Of a stretch of DNA of 34,494 bases, positions 1 through 6,863 are shown piece by piece. The translations under genes and the position numbers were made by a program. Under the pieces are notes generated by a model that searched no databases, was not told the origin of the DNA, and saw nothing but the letters and a program-made list of their open reading frames with translations. The DNA lies in the IMG/VR virus record IMGVR_UViG_3300036944_000036, positions 1-34,494 of that record; one strand, written 5' to 3'. The DNA is from a virus. Each line of letters starts with the position of its first letter. The first letter of the stretch is position 1.

Positions 1-127
1 TGTCCCAGCCAAAATTCTCGCCGTACTGTTGCGTTGCAGCACTAAACGCACCTTGGATTTTGTCTGACAATGCAATGCGTGGGTCAAGTCTGGACGATTG
101 CAGACTAGCTGCCAACGGATACAAACC
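1..127. repeat. terminal direct repeat, left copy
   Basis: These 127 bases are identical to 34368-34494. The repeat lies inside a coding gene, and that gene's frame continues perfectly across the join. The exact length of 127 equals a common assembler k-mer size. I infer an assembly overlap that marks a closed circular or circularly permuted genome of 34,367 unique bases. A true physical terminal repeat is less likely because such repeats usually lie between genes. Confidence 0.9.
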
Positions 128-943
128 GTTATACGTCAAGATTACAATATCCCCGCCGTATTTCATCATGCAACGTTTACCAACAGGCTTACCAATGTTC
201 CAAACGCCGATCAGCGCCCATTTTGTAGAGTCTGAGGGGTCAGTACCCGACCAAACAATGACTTCGCCATTAGACGTAATAAACACTAGGTTATCGTCTA
301 CGCCGTAACCCGCATCGATCGTCCATGTGCCACAAGCGACTAAGTAGCCGCCGAGTTGGGCTACCGAACTCATGTCAATTGCGTTAGCAGCACCCGCAAT
401 GCTCAAGGTGGGCAAATACCATGCTTTAAGTGTCGAGGCTTGGGTAAACCATACTTGATTTTTAAACGTGGTGATATTGCTTAACGTTGAGGCAGTCACG
501 CCCGTAATGGTTGGATTTGTCCACGTTGTACCGTTGTACAGTAACGGCGCATCCACGCCATTGACTAAATAGATGTAGCCGCCCGCGGGCGTGGTGACGT
601 TGGCATATTCCCACTTGGCGTTGCTTAAACCCGTCTTAACCGCCGCACCTACCGCACCACCAGCTGTGCAGTCAAAAATTGACGTACCCGCAATGGCAAA
701 TAACTTGTCAGTCGCGCCGCTTGAATACGACATAAGCGTCTGAATTTGACCCGTAATGCCGGTTGAATATTTGGTATAGCCGCCACGCAACACCACATTG
801 TTGACTGTGGGGAACAAATTGGTTAACTGGACAGCATCAAGCGTGTCCATGTTTGCAATTGAATCCCGCACGTTCCAACCGCCGATAGGGGCAGGCAACG
901 ATTGAACCCGTGCCGCTTGACCTTGAACAAATCGACTTGCCAT
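1..943 (-). CDS. gp10-like neck/DNA-stabilisation protein, N-terminal part (gene continues at the right end)
   Basis: The gene starts at ATG 943 (MASRFVQGQAARVQSLPAP) behind a GGGGAG ribosome site at 952-957 and reads leftwards off the window start. It continues at 34367 and stops at 33781. The joined frame is 1530 nt, 509 aa. The visible protein is rich in Gly, Thr and Asn with repeated beta-strand-like blocks ending in Trp/Tyr-containing turns, as in beta-propeller neck proteins. Length and position next to a gp4-like adaptor fit the P22 gp10 type of head-closure protein that plugs the portal after packaging. The family call is from pattern and context; no catalytic motif is expected. An HNH gene starts 38 bases away on the other strand. 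Confidence 0.6.
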   Translation of the reverse strand, partial: MASRFVQGQAARVQSLPAPIGGWNVRDSIANMDTLDAVQLTNLFPTVNNVVLRGGYTKYSTGITGQIQTLMSYSSGATDKLFAIAGTSIFDCTAGGAVGAAVKTGLSNAKWEYANVTTPAGGYIYLVNGVDAPLLYNGTTWTNPTITGVTASTLSNITTFKNQVWFTQASTLKAWYLPTLSIAGAANAIDMSSVAQLGGYLVACGTWTIDAGYGVDDNLVFITSNGEVIVWSGTDPSDSTKWALIGVWNIGKPVGKRCMMKYGGDIVILTYNGLYPLAASLQSSRLDPRIALSDKIQGAFSAATQQYGENFGWD

Positions 944-950
944 GCTACAA

Positions 951-975
951 TCTCCCCATACTTAACAGACGGGGA
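951..975. promoter_or_regulatory. inverted repeat joining two opposed ribosome binding sites
   Basis: TCCCC (953-957) and GGGGA (971-975) form an inverted repeat around a 13-base loop. Read on the minus strand, 957-952 is the GGGGAG ribosome site of the neck gene starting at 943. Read on the plus strand, 971-975 is the GGGGA ribosome site of the HNH gene starting at 981. In either transcript the ribosome site could pair with the complement of the other one. Confidence 0.5.
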
Positions 976-980
976 TTGTC

Positions 981-1466
981 ATGGAAGAATGGCGTGATGT
1001 TGTTGGATTTGAGGGTATTTACCAAGTGTCTAATTTTGGTCGTATTCGATCTATAAAAACTGGCAAAATTAAAGAGCATACGGTTCACGATAATGACAAC
1101 CGACCTTACCTTGGATTGTGGAAAAATAACAAACAAAAAATTTGTAGACCGCACAAATTGGTAATGGAGGCTTTTGTGGGTATTCGACCACAAGGCATGG
1201 AGTGCTGTCATAACGATGGAAACCCACAAAATAATTATTTGAGCAATCTTAGATGGGATACATCTAAAAACAATCATGCTGATAAAGTTAAACATGGCAC
1301 TACAAATCGTGGCGAACAATGCGGCACAGCCAAATTGACGCTTGAACAAGTTAGAGCCATTCGCCAAGACGATAGATTGCAACGAATTATTGCCGCTGAG
1401 TATGGAGTTAGGGACAACACAATCAGCAGAATTAAGTCGGGCAAACGATGGGCGCATTCTAGTTAA
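981..1466 (+). CDS. HNH homing-type endonuclease (NUMOD4 + HNH + helix-turn-helix)
   Basis: This 161-aa protein opens with a NUMOD4-like segment (residues 2-24, EEWRDVVGFEGIYQVSNFG). An HNH_3-type core follows (His58, His77 in CHNDGN, Asn85, and the RWDTSKNNHAD segment at 91-101). A C-terminal helix-turn-helix covers about residues 120-157 (AAEYGVRDNTISRIKSGKRW). Such proteins are free-standing homing endonucleases that cut a specific site and are copied into it. The ATG at 981 has GGGGA six bases upstream. It lies against the direction of the surrounding structural genes, between the adaptor and neck genes, and overlaps the adaptor's end by 8 bases. No intron or interrupted gene is visible around it. 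Confidence 0.88.
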   Translation: MEEWRDVVGFEGIYQVSNFGRIRSIKTGKIKEHTVHDNDNRPYLGLWKNNKQKICRPHKLVMEAFVGIRPQGMECCHNDGNPQNNYLSNLRWDTSKNNHADKVKHGTTNRGEQCGTAKLTLEQVRAIRQDDRLQRIIAAEYGVRDNTISRIKSGKRWAHSS

Positions 1467-2367
1467 CCCCAAAACCCGTATCAGGAATGTTGTCGTAGCC
1501 GATCAAGACTGTGCCTGGGCGTGGTGCAAAAGACAAGTTAGCCGCCGACATATCTTGCGCCCGAACAACCTCAAATTCTTCAATATAGTTGCGATACATC
1601 GCCGTGGTATCAAAGCCCTTGGCCTCAAAATACTTGAGCTTTGTAGCTAATACCATGAGCCGGTCAGGATAGATGCAAGTGTCGCTGTCGGCAGTAAATG
1701 AATTTTTGACTGTTCCAGTTGACGATTCTGCCCAACCTTTAGATCGATATTCGTAGCCCAAAAGCTCGTTAGTCGAAACGCCAGGCCAAATCTGAAAGTA
1801 TTTACCTAACAAGCGCCAACGGATGCGTGGGCCGGTAGCAATAAACCCTGAGAGCAACCATTCCCATTGTTGGGGACTCTCTGGCCCTAGCATCTCCCAA
1901 TGCTTGCTCAAGTCCCACATAGTCCTTGGCACAGCTGATTCGTAATCTGCGGGTAAGTCATATCTCACCTTTTCAAAGGTGATCGTAGCCCCTGTATACG
2001 TTCCTGTAGATGGCAAATTAACCGTGACTTGCGTGGCTGAATCAACCGACTCAATGTAACAAGCGTTTGAAATGCCGTTGCCCACAACCTGATACGTTGT
2101 GTCAAGCCCAGCAGTCGATGGAATGTTGGTAATGGTGTATGTGTTCAACGTCACATCACCCGTAGTTTGGGTGTATTCACTTACAAAAGTGTGACGTTTT
2201 GTTAATTGCCGCCAGTCATGCTTTCGCAAGAACTCATAACCGGCAGCGTTCATCAGCGCCAAGATTTGAATTATGTCTTGGTTGCTATTCGATGCCACAG
2301 TAGTTGGCGTTGATACACCCAATTCATTAGTTACTTGGGTGACTAGCTGTAGCATCGTTGATGACAT
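1459..2367 (-). CDS. head-to-tail adaptor, P22 gp4-like
   Basis: This 302-aa protein begins with a helical segment (LQLVTQVTNELGV, then NAAGYEFLRKHDWRQL) typical of gp4/T7 gp11-like connector proteins. A beta-rich insertion with Thr/Gly repeats follows at about residues 65-130. The C-terminal part carries Trp-rich stretches (RIRWRLLGKYFQIWPG) and an ends-on helix (YRNYIEEFEVVRAQDM). Adaptors of this type bind under the portal and close the head after packaging. Its ATG directly follows the TAA of the upstream gene, with GAGGAA as ribosome site. Assignment is from recalled family pattern and gene order. Confidence 0.65.
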   Translation of the reverse strand: MSSTMLQLVTQVTNELGVSTPTTVASNSNQDIIQILALMNAAGYEFLRKHDWRQLTKRHTFVSEYTQTTGDVTLNTYTITNIPSTAGLDTTYQVVGNGISNACYIESVDSATQVTVNLPSTGTYTGATITFEKVRYDLPADYESAVPRTMWDLSKHWEMLGPESPQQWEWLLSGFIATGPRIRWRLLGKYFQIWPGVSTNELLGYEYRSKGWAESSTGTVKNSFTADSDTCIYPDRLMVLATKLKYFEAKGFDTTAMYRNYIEEFEVVRAQDMSAANLSFAPRPGTVLIGYDNIPDTGFGVN

Positions 2368-2904
2368 TTATTCCTCTTTTTTCGGCCTCCCAACCTTCTT
2401 TTCCGACAACTGAGCCATCAAAGCCGCCAATTGCTCTTTTACTTCAGCAAGTTCCGACTTAGTATGTTCAATCTCAGTCTGACTAGAAGATTGGTTTTTA
2501 ACTGCTAAATAACGCCTAGCCTGCTCTCGCAAACCCACCGCACCCATGCCAATGCGCTGCAATTGGTTATCGGTAGCGGTGGCAACTTGCTCGACAGTCT
2601 GAAACTTAAAGATTTGCAATTCTGCCATCTGCATATCGTTAAAGTTTTCAGGATCGTCTTTTACCCATTGTGTCAGCGGAACACCAATAACTTCAGCATT
2701 GTTGTTCTGCATTTGGAAATACAACCATTGACGGGCAAAACGCTGTTTATGATCGTCCCGAACGGGCTGGTCAATAATCGTTGTTTTATCGCCTGGTACT
2801 ATGATTCTTACAAACGGCTTATCTTTGTACGGCTCTTTATCGTAGACGTAGAACTCAACGTGTAGGTGAGAGTCTGCGTTATGAATATCGCTGTCTAAAG
2901 CCAA
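2368..2904 (-). CDS. conserved phage head-region protein with C-terminal coiled coil
   Basis: This 178-aa protein has no enzyme motif. Its middle (RFARQWLYFQMQ, then a PENFNDMQMAELQIFKFQT segment) resembles conserved proteins found beside capsid genes in environmental podoviruses. The last third is a predicted coiled coil (about residues 140-168) ending in a basic tip VGRPKKEE, which resembles an AT-hook. The start is TTG at 2904, placed 7 bases after an AGGGG ribosome site; the upstream gene's TAA falls between them. The function is unknown. A minor virion or scaffold-associated role is an inference from position. Confidence 0.6.
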   Translation of the reverse strand: MALDSDIHNADSHLHVEFYVYDKEPYKDKPFVRIIVPGDKTTIIDQPVRDDHKQRFARQWLYFQMQNNNAEVIGVPLTQWVKDDPENFNDMQMAELQIFKFQTVEQVATATDNQLQRIGMGAVGLREQARRYLAVKNQSSSQTEIEHTKSELAEVKEQLAALMAQLSEKKVGRPKKEE

Positions 2905-2905
2905 T

Positions 2906-3268
2906 TTATGCCCCTGTTAATGTGACCCAAGTAGTTCCGGACGTTGCCTTCAACAGCATTGTTTTAGCTGTTGCAAGAGTAACGCTTGCTGCACCGTTGT
3001 TCATGGTGCTGCTTGTATTATAAGGATAGACAGTAATTGTCTGACCTGAATTATTAAAAATAATTACTTCAGCGCCCATTTCTGTAGGTGGCAATTTAAC
3101 GCCAGTCGAGGCAGCTGATGTTGTAATGGTATTGTTTGACACGTTTAACTGCAAAGCATCTGCCGCAGTTGTGCCAGTAGCGACTAGGCCGACAGCGCCA
3201 TCACCACAGATTGTTTGAGCCGATAATGGCGAGTTGCCTGCGCCCATGATTCTTGATGGAAATGCCAT
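2906..3268 (-). CDS. small beta-rich virion protein
   Basis: This 120-aa protein starts MAFPSRIMGAGNSPLSAQ and is rich in Thr, Ala and Val. Hydrophobic and polar residues alternate (AEVIIFNNSGQTITVYPYN, then TMLLKATSGTTWVTL), as expected for a small beta-sandwich. Proteins of this type are common in the structural operon of environmental phages and may decorate heads or tails. ATG at 3268 has an AAAGGA ribosome site. There is no enzymatic signature, and the exact role cannot be told from sequence. Confidence 0.6.
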   Translation of the reverse strand: MAFPSRIMGAGNSPLSAQTICGDGAVGLVATGTTAADALQLNVSNNTITTSAASTGVKLPPTEMGAEVIIFNNSGQTITVYPYNTSSTMNNGAASVTLATAKTMLLKATSGTTWVTLTGA

Positions 3269-3282
3269 GATAATCCTTTAGG

Positions 3283-4050
3283 TTAATTACTCATTGCCTT
3301 TGCCATTTGGTGCAAAAGCCCATCGCCACATACTTCAATCGTAACATCGTCAAACCCTGCTACGACATTCTGAAAATCTGTTACTTGCTGTGCCATCCAC
3401 GGCGCACACTTGTACGTCACATCGTTCACCATAGCGTCAATGATGCGTTCGCCATCGTTACTTGTTTGTTTGTACGCATGGTGTTCGCCATCACGATAGC
3501 TTGAATCCATACCAAACATAAAAATACGCTTAAAACCTTGTAATTTAGCCAATATCAACGCCAAGATGCCAACAGTCGTAAACCCGCCCATTAGGTGAAC
3601 TGGTCGAGCCTTTTCATGCTCAAGCAACTCATAAACGCCAGGCGTGTTTGCGTGTACTAGCACCACTTTGTAATGCTTTAACGCTTCAAATACCGAATCG
3701 TCGCATTGACTGCTAATGTAAAACGTAGTTTTTGCATAAGGCTTTTGCACAAACCTTACGTTTTCTGGTCGAGCGTCAAGCATCACCATTGCGTCAGGAA
3801 TAATGCCTTGCCCAACTAGATAATCGTAAGAGCCGTTCATCGCCCAAACTTTAGCGCCGTTTTGGTGGCGAACCCTCAACTGGTCAATCGTGTCAACCAG
3901 ACTTGGCCCACCACCAACAAGGCATACGCTGCCTTGGCGTGACTCGTCAAAATCAAACCAAGGCAGCGACCTTTCTACGGATCGCTGCACATTGCCCAAC
4001 AAAACGTTAGGCTCTGTGTTTCCTACAACATCAAGTACAGCTTCAATCAT
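3283..4050 (-). CDS. DUF115-like (MAF/glycosyltransferase-related) protein
   Basis: This 255-aa protein contains the nucleotide-fold signature VGGGPSL (residues 45-51) followed by VWAMNGSYDYL and the strand-loop AMVMLDARPENVRFV. A second block reads HLMGGFTTVGILALILAKLQG, then RIFMFGMDSSYRDG. This pattern fits the DUF115 family, which includes motility accessory factors and sialyltransferase-like enzymes that act on nucleotide sugars. It sits inside the structural gene run, directly after a minor head protein, so modification of a virion or host surface is possible. The substrate is unknown. Confidence 0.65.
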   Translation of the reverse strand: MIEAVLDVVGNTEPNVLLGNVQRSVERSLPWFDFDESRQGSVCLVGGGPSLVDTIDQLRVRHQNGAKVWAMNGSYDYLVGQGIIPDAMVMLDARPENVRFVQKPYAKTTFYISSQCDDSVFEALKHYKVVLVHANTPGVYELLEHEKARPVHLMGGFTTVGILALILAKLQGFKRIFMFGMDSSYRDGEHHAYKQTSNDGERIIDAMVNDVTYKCAPWMAQQVTDFQNVVAGFDDVTIEVCGDGLLHQMAKAMSN

Positions 4051-4584
4051 TTAGGTGATCTGTGACTGGAGATGTGGACGGTTGATGGTAACGGTAATCG
4101 TTGAAGTCGTAGAAGTGACGGTGGTCAAGTTTGCCGAACGTGCAGCAACAACTTGCAAACCGGCAGATGCCAAGACTTTAACGCGACCAGCGGTAGCCGA
4201 CAAGAACAGAGTAACGTTAGGTGCAACGGTGACAGCTGTTTTCTTGATGACTGCATTACCGGCAATTTGATACCAACCGTATTGACCCGCTGTGCAAGCC
4301 GACATAGCGACTGCGACAGGCACGTCTTGAACGGCGGTGTTGACAACCAAAGTTGTTTGGTAAGTTGTAGCGTTGTAGCGCACAACAGAACCAACAACAG
4401 TTGATGCCACGCCTAACAGCAGGATGAACTCACCCTCGCCAAAGACGGGATCAAATGCACGAACAATGCTGCCTAAAACTGCCGGTGGCGCAACGATAGT
4501 TGTACCGCCAGCTGTCACTACTGTGTCGTTGACTTGAGCAATTTGCTGAAGTCCCAAACGTGGTTCGTCAAATGTATAAGCCAT
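4051..4584 (-). CDS. putative head decoration protein
   Basis: This 177-aa protein is almost free of charged residues and rich in Val, Thr and Ala. It has many short beta-strand patterns (GSVVRYNATTYQTTLVV, AGQYGWYQIAGNAV) in its middle. It lies immediately downstream of the coat gene, only 11 bases after it, and begins MAYTFDEPRLGLQQI. Small beta-barrel decoration or head-stabilising proteins often occupy this place. That role is inferred from position and composition; I recognise no specific domain. Confidence 0.55.
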   Translation of the reverse strand: MAYTFDEPRLGLQQIAQVNDTVVTAGGTTIVAPPAVLGSIVRAFDPVFGEGEFILLLGVASTVVGSVVRYNATTYQTTLVVNTAVQDVPVAVAMSACTAGQYGWYQIAGNAVIKKTAVTVAPNVTLFLSATAGRVKVLASAGLQVVAARSANLTTVTSTTSTITVTINRPHLQSQIT

Positions 4585-4595
4585 GATGGTTTCCT

Positions 4596-5597
4596 TTAAG
4601 CGATCAGAACGCCGCAGAATTGCGGGCCTGAAGATGTGAGGTTGCCAGCAAAACCAATCAACTTAACAATAGCGTCTTGGTTAACGGCTTGGCGTTCGCC
4701 ACCAATCGGCACAAAGTTACGATCAGCGTGTGGACGGAACATCAAGTATTTGGTGTTCAGGAAGTACATATGGTTTGCAGTTGCTGCGTTACCAATACCA
4801 CCGTCAAGAACCACATCAGATGCCATACCAGCGCCGTAGTATTTCAACGATGCAAAACCGGCGCCAGCTGACGAATTACCACCGTCAGTAATACGCTGGA
4901 TTGACTGCAACGATTGCAAATACAGTTTGTAATAGTTGTTGTCGCAAACAATCAGATCGGGCTTGTCTGTACCGCGAATCAACTGAACAGCCAAAGCGTC
5001 CATATATGCTTGGATATTCGATGCTGATGTAGCTGCACCGCCGTTAGTCACGCCTGAGTAGGCAACAGATTGCCAAAACGTGAAAGTTGCACGGTTGATT
5101 CCACCGTACGTTCCTGACGAAGGTGCGTCGGGAATAGCTGCCCCGAGTCCGGTTATATTTTTTCCAGAGTTCCCTGTACCGTCAAGGTAAATGTCACCCG
5201 AAATACGGTTAGCCAATTGTGCTTCAGCAACAGACATACGACCATCTAGCAAGTCGATGATTGCTTCTTTGCCGCTGTTTTGGATCATTTCCAAGCCGCT
5301 GATCGATACTGCTGATGCGTACTGGGTGATCGAAAACTGAGCCGCCGAGATGGGGCTGTTTTGCGACACGTTTAACACTTCATAGCCTGAATAGCTGTTG
5401 GTGTTGTTGGTTGCGCTGTCGTTATACATGATCTCTTGCAAAATCACGTTACCGCCAGAGAATGTCTTTACGTTGCCACGTTCTTTTAAACGGCGCAGTA
5501 AAGCGTTGTTGTTTGTTACGTTGTCAGCCAGTTCACCAGTGCGAGATTGAATGTTAGTCGCAATGATGTCACTGATCGATGAGTTGGCAAATGCCAT
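4596..5597 (-). CDS. major capsid protein
   Basis: This 333-aa protein lies directly after the scaffold gene. It starts MAFANSSISDIIATNIQSR, followed by LRRLKERGNVKTFSGGNVI and a long segment with SAAQFSITQYASAVSISG and DLLDGRMSVAEAQLANRI. These are features I associate with HK97-fold coat proteins of environmental podoviruses. The C-terminal part has LMFRPHADRNFVPIGGERQ and ends in a small beta segment. The length suits a T=7-size capsid. Ribosome site GGAGAG precedes ATG 5597. The coat assignment rests on gene order plus this pattern. Confidence 0.8.
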   Translation of the reverse strand: MAFANSSISDIIATNIQSRTGELADNVTNNNALLRRLKERGNVKTFSGGNVILQEIMYNDSATNNTNSYSGYEVLNVSQNSPISAAQFSITQYASAVSISGLEMIQNSGKEAIIDLLDGRMSVAEAQLANRISGDIYLDGTGNSGKNITGLGAAIPDAPSSGTYGGINRATFTFWQSVAYSGVTNGGAATSASNIQAYMDALAVQLIRGTDKPDLIVCDNNYYKLYLQSLQSIQRITDGGNSSAGAGFASLKYYGAGMASDVVLDGGIGNAATANHMYFLNTKYLMFRPHADRNFVPIGGERQAVNQDAIVKLIGFAGNLTSSGPQFCGVLIA

Positions 5598-5618
5598 AGT
5601 TACTCTCCAATTAGGTTA

Positions 5619-6536
5619 TCAAAAACGCTCGTTCATGTTGTCAAACTGTTGCATGAGTAAAGAGCGCCTATCTTGCGCTTTGGTACTCGTCGCTGCCCCT
5701 GGTGTGGAACTTTTAACGCTGACCGCTGCCGCCCGAGCCGCTTTCGCTGCCCTGTTCGATGCTTCCCGTTTCGCTGCATCTGCTGCACCCTGTGAGGCTT
5801 GCTGATGTTTTGTAAACAAGTCGTTATCTAGGCGTATTGCTTTTTGGTACGCATCTTCCAAGTCTTGAGCCACGCCGCTGTTAAGCAGTTGAATCATTGT
5901 TGGTCGAGCTTCTTCAAAATACTCTGCTTTTGTTTGAAATTGGTTGATTTCTTGCAAAAGCGCTTGATTTTGTGCAGTTTCCTGCGCTTGCTTCCAATTT
6001 AACACCTCACCACGAACTTGTGCAAGTTCATTTTGAATGGCGTAAAAGTTGGGATCAACAGGCTGCATCTGCACATCGCCCATGTTAATACCGTACTGTT
6101 GGGCTAATTGGGCAAAATATGCTTGTTTTTGTTGCGCTGAACCATGACGTAAGACGTTATCAGCTTCCATCAAAGCCTTGACCGCTTGCGGTGCTTCGAT
6201 GCCAAGCCCGCGAATGTTCTGCATATAAGGCTCAATGGCCTGCTGCATTTGGTCGGCAAATTGGGCTTTTGACAGCAAAGGCTGAACCCCTGCTTTCATT
6301 TCTTCTTCACGTTGCCATGCGTATTCTTTCAGCTTGGGGTCGGCGGTTGTCCAGGCTTCGTGATAATCCTTTTTCCACGATGCCGGTGGGCGTTCCCAAA
6401 CTGGCGGTTCTGCCGGTGGCTCAAGATCGGGTTCGGGCTGAGTCCTAACTGCCTCGACGGGTGTTTCATTCTGAACTTCGTCGAACTGCTGTGACAGTAA
6501 CTCCCGACGGTCTAATTCAGGATTTTCCAATTGCAT
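5619..6536 (-). CDS. scaffolding protein
   Basis: This 305-aa, highly charged, Gln/Ala-rich helical protein precedes the coat gene by 21 bases. The N-terminal third has a Pro/Glu-rich linker (EPDLEPPAEPPVWERPPASW), then helices with DPKLKEYAWQREEEMKAG. The C-terminus is basic and Ala-rich. This matches scaffolding proteins that direct procapsid assembly and leave the head. ATG at 6536 has GGGG only one base upstream. A TTG two codons later (6530) has better spacing and could be the real start. Confidence 0.75.
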   Translation of the reverse strand: MQLENPELDRRELLSQQFDEVQNETPVEAVRTQPEPDLEPPAEPPVWERPPASWKKDYHEAWTTADPKLKEYAWQREEEMKAGVQPLLSKAQFADQMQQAIEPYMQNIRGLGIEAPQAVKALMEADNVLRHGSAQQKQAYFAQLAQQYGINMGDVQMQPVDPNFYAIQNELAQVRGEVLNWKQAQETAQNQALLQEINQFQTKAEYFEEARPTMIQLLNSGVAQDLEDAYQKAIRLDNDLFTKHQQASQGAADAAKREASNRAAKAARAAAVSVKSSTPGAATSTKAQDRRSLLMQQFDNMNERF

Positions 6537-6542
6537 ACCCCT

Positions 6543-6863
6543 TTAGGTAAATTTACGGCGTAGTTGTGAAAGAACTTGATTTGCTTGCTTATGCGTCATG
6601 TTTGCCAGTTGTTGGCGCATAACTTCCCTGCGTGTATCAATTGGCGGTGGCAGCTTGGTTTCCATCTTCTCGTTGCCGACTTCAATGCACCCATGTTGCC
6701 GCAAATGGTCACGATGGACAGACCGGCTCGTAATCATCGACCCGTCGATCATGGATTTGTAAGGTTGAATATCTGGCATGACCATTGGCCCAAGGCTGTC
6801 GTAATGCTCTTTTGAGCCTTTCTCGACTAACTCGCCATTGACGTAAATGTATGTTTTCTTCAT
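6543..6863 (-). CDS. conserved small protein of the portal-scaffold region
   Basis: This 106-aa protein starts MKKTYIYVNGELVEKG. Its middle carries ITSRSVHRDHLRQHGCIEVGN, a pattern I recall in small proteins that sit between portal and scaffold genes in many environmental phages. The C-terminus is basic and helical (RREVMRQQLANMTHKQ). Its ATG overlaps the preceding stop codon as ATGA, so translation is probably coupled. Its function is unknown. Confidence 0.65.
   Translation of the reverse strand: MKKTYIYVNGELVEKGSKEHYDSLGPMVMPDIQPYKSMIDGSMITSRSVHRDHLRQHGCIEVGNEKMETKLPPPIDTRREVMRQQLANMTHKQANQVLSQLRRKFT

Noticed and set aside
1-127. Physical terminal repeats as in T7-like phages
   Set aside because: The repeat lies within a gene whose frame closes perfectly across the join, and the length equals a common k-mer; an assembly overlap is simpler.
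945-1472. 175-codon minus-strand open frame opposite the first HNH gene
   Set aside because: It is a shadow of the HNH gene, which has clear motifs and a ribosome site. The antisense product is a Phe/Ile/Ser-rich sequence without domain features.
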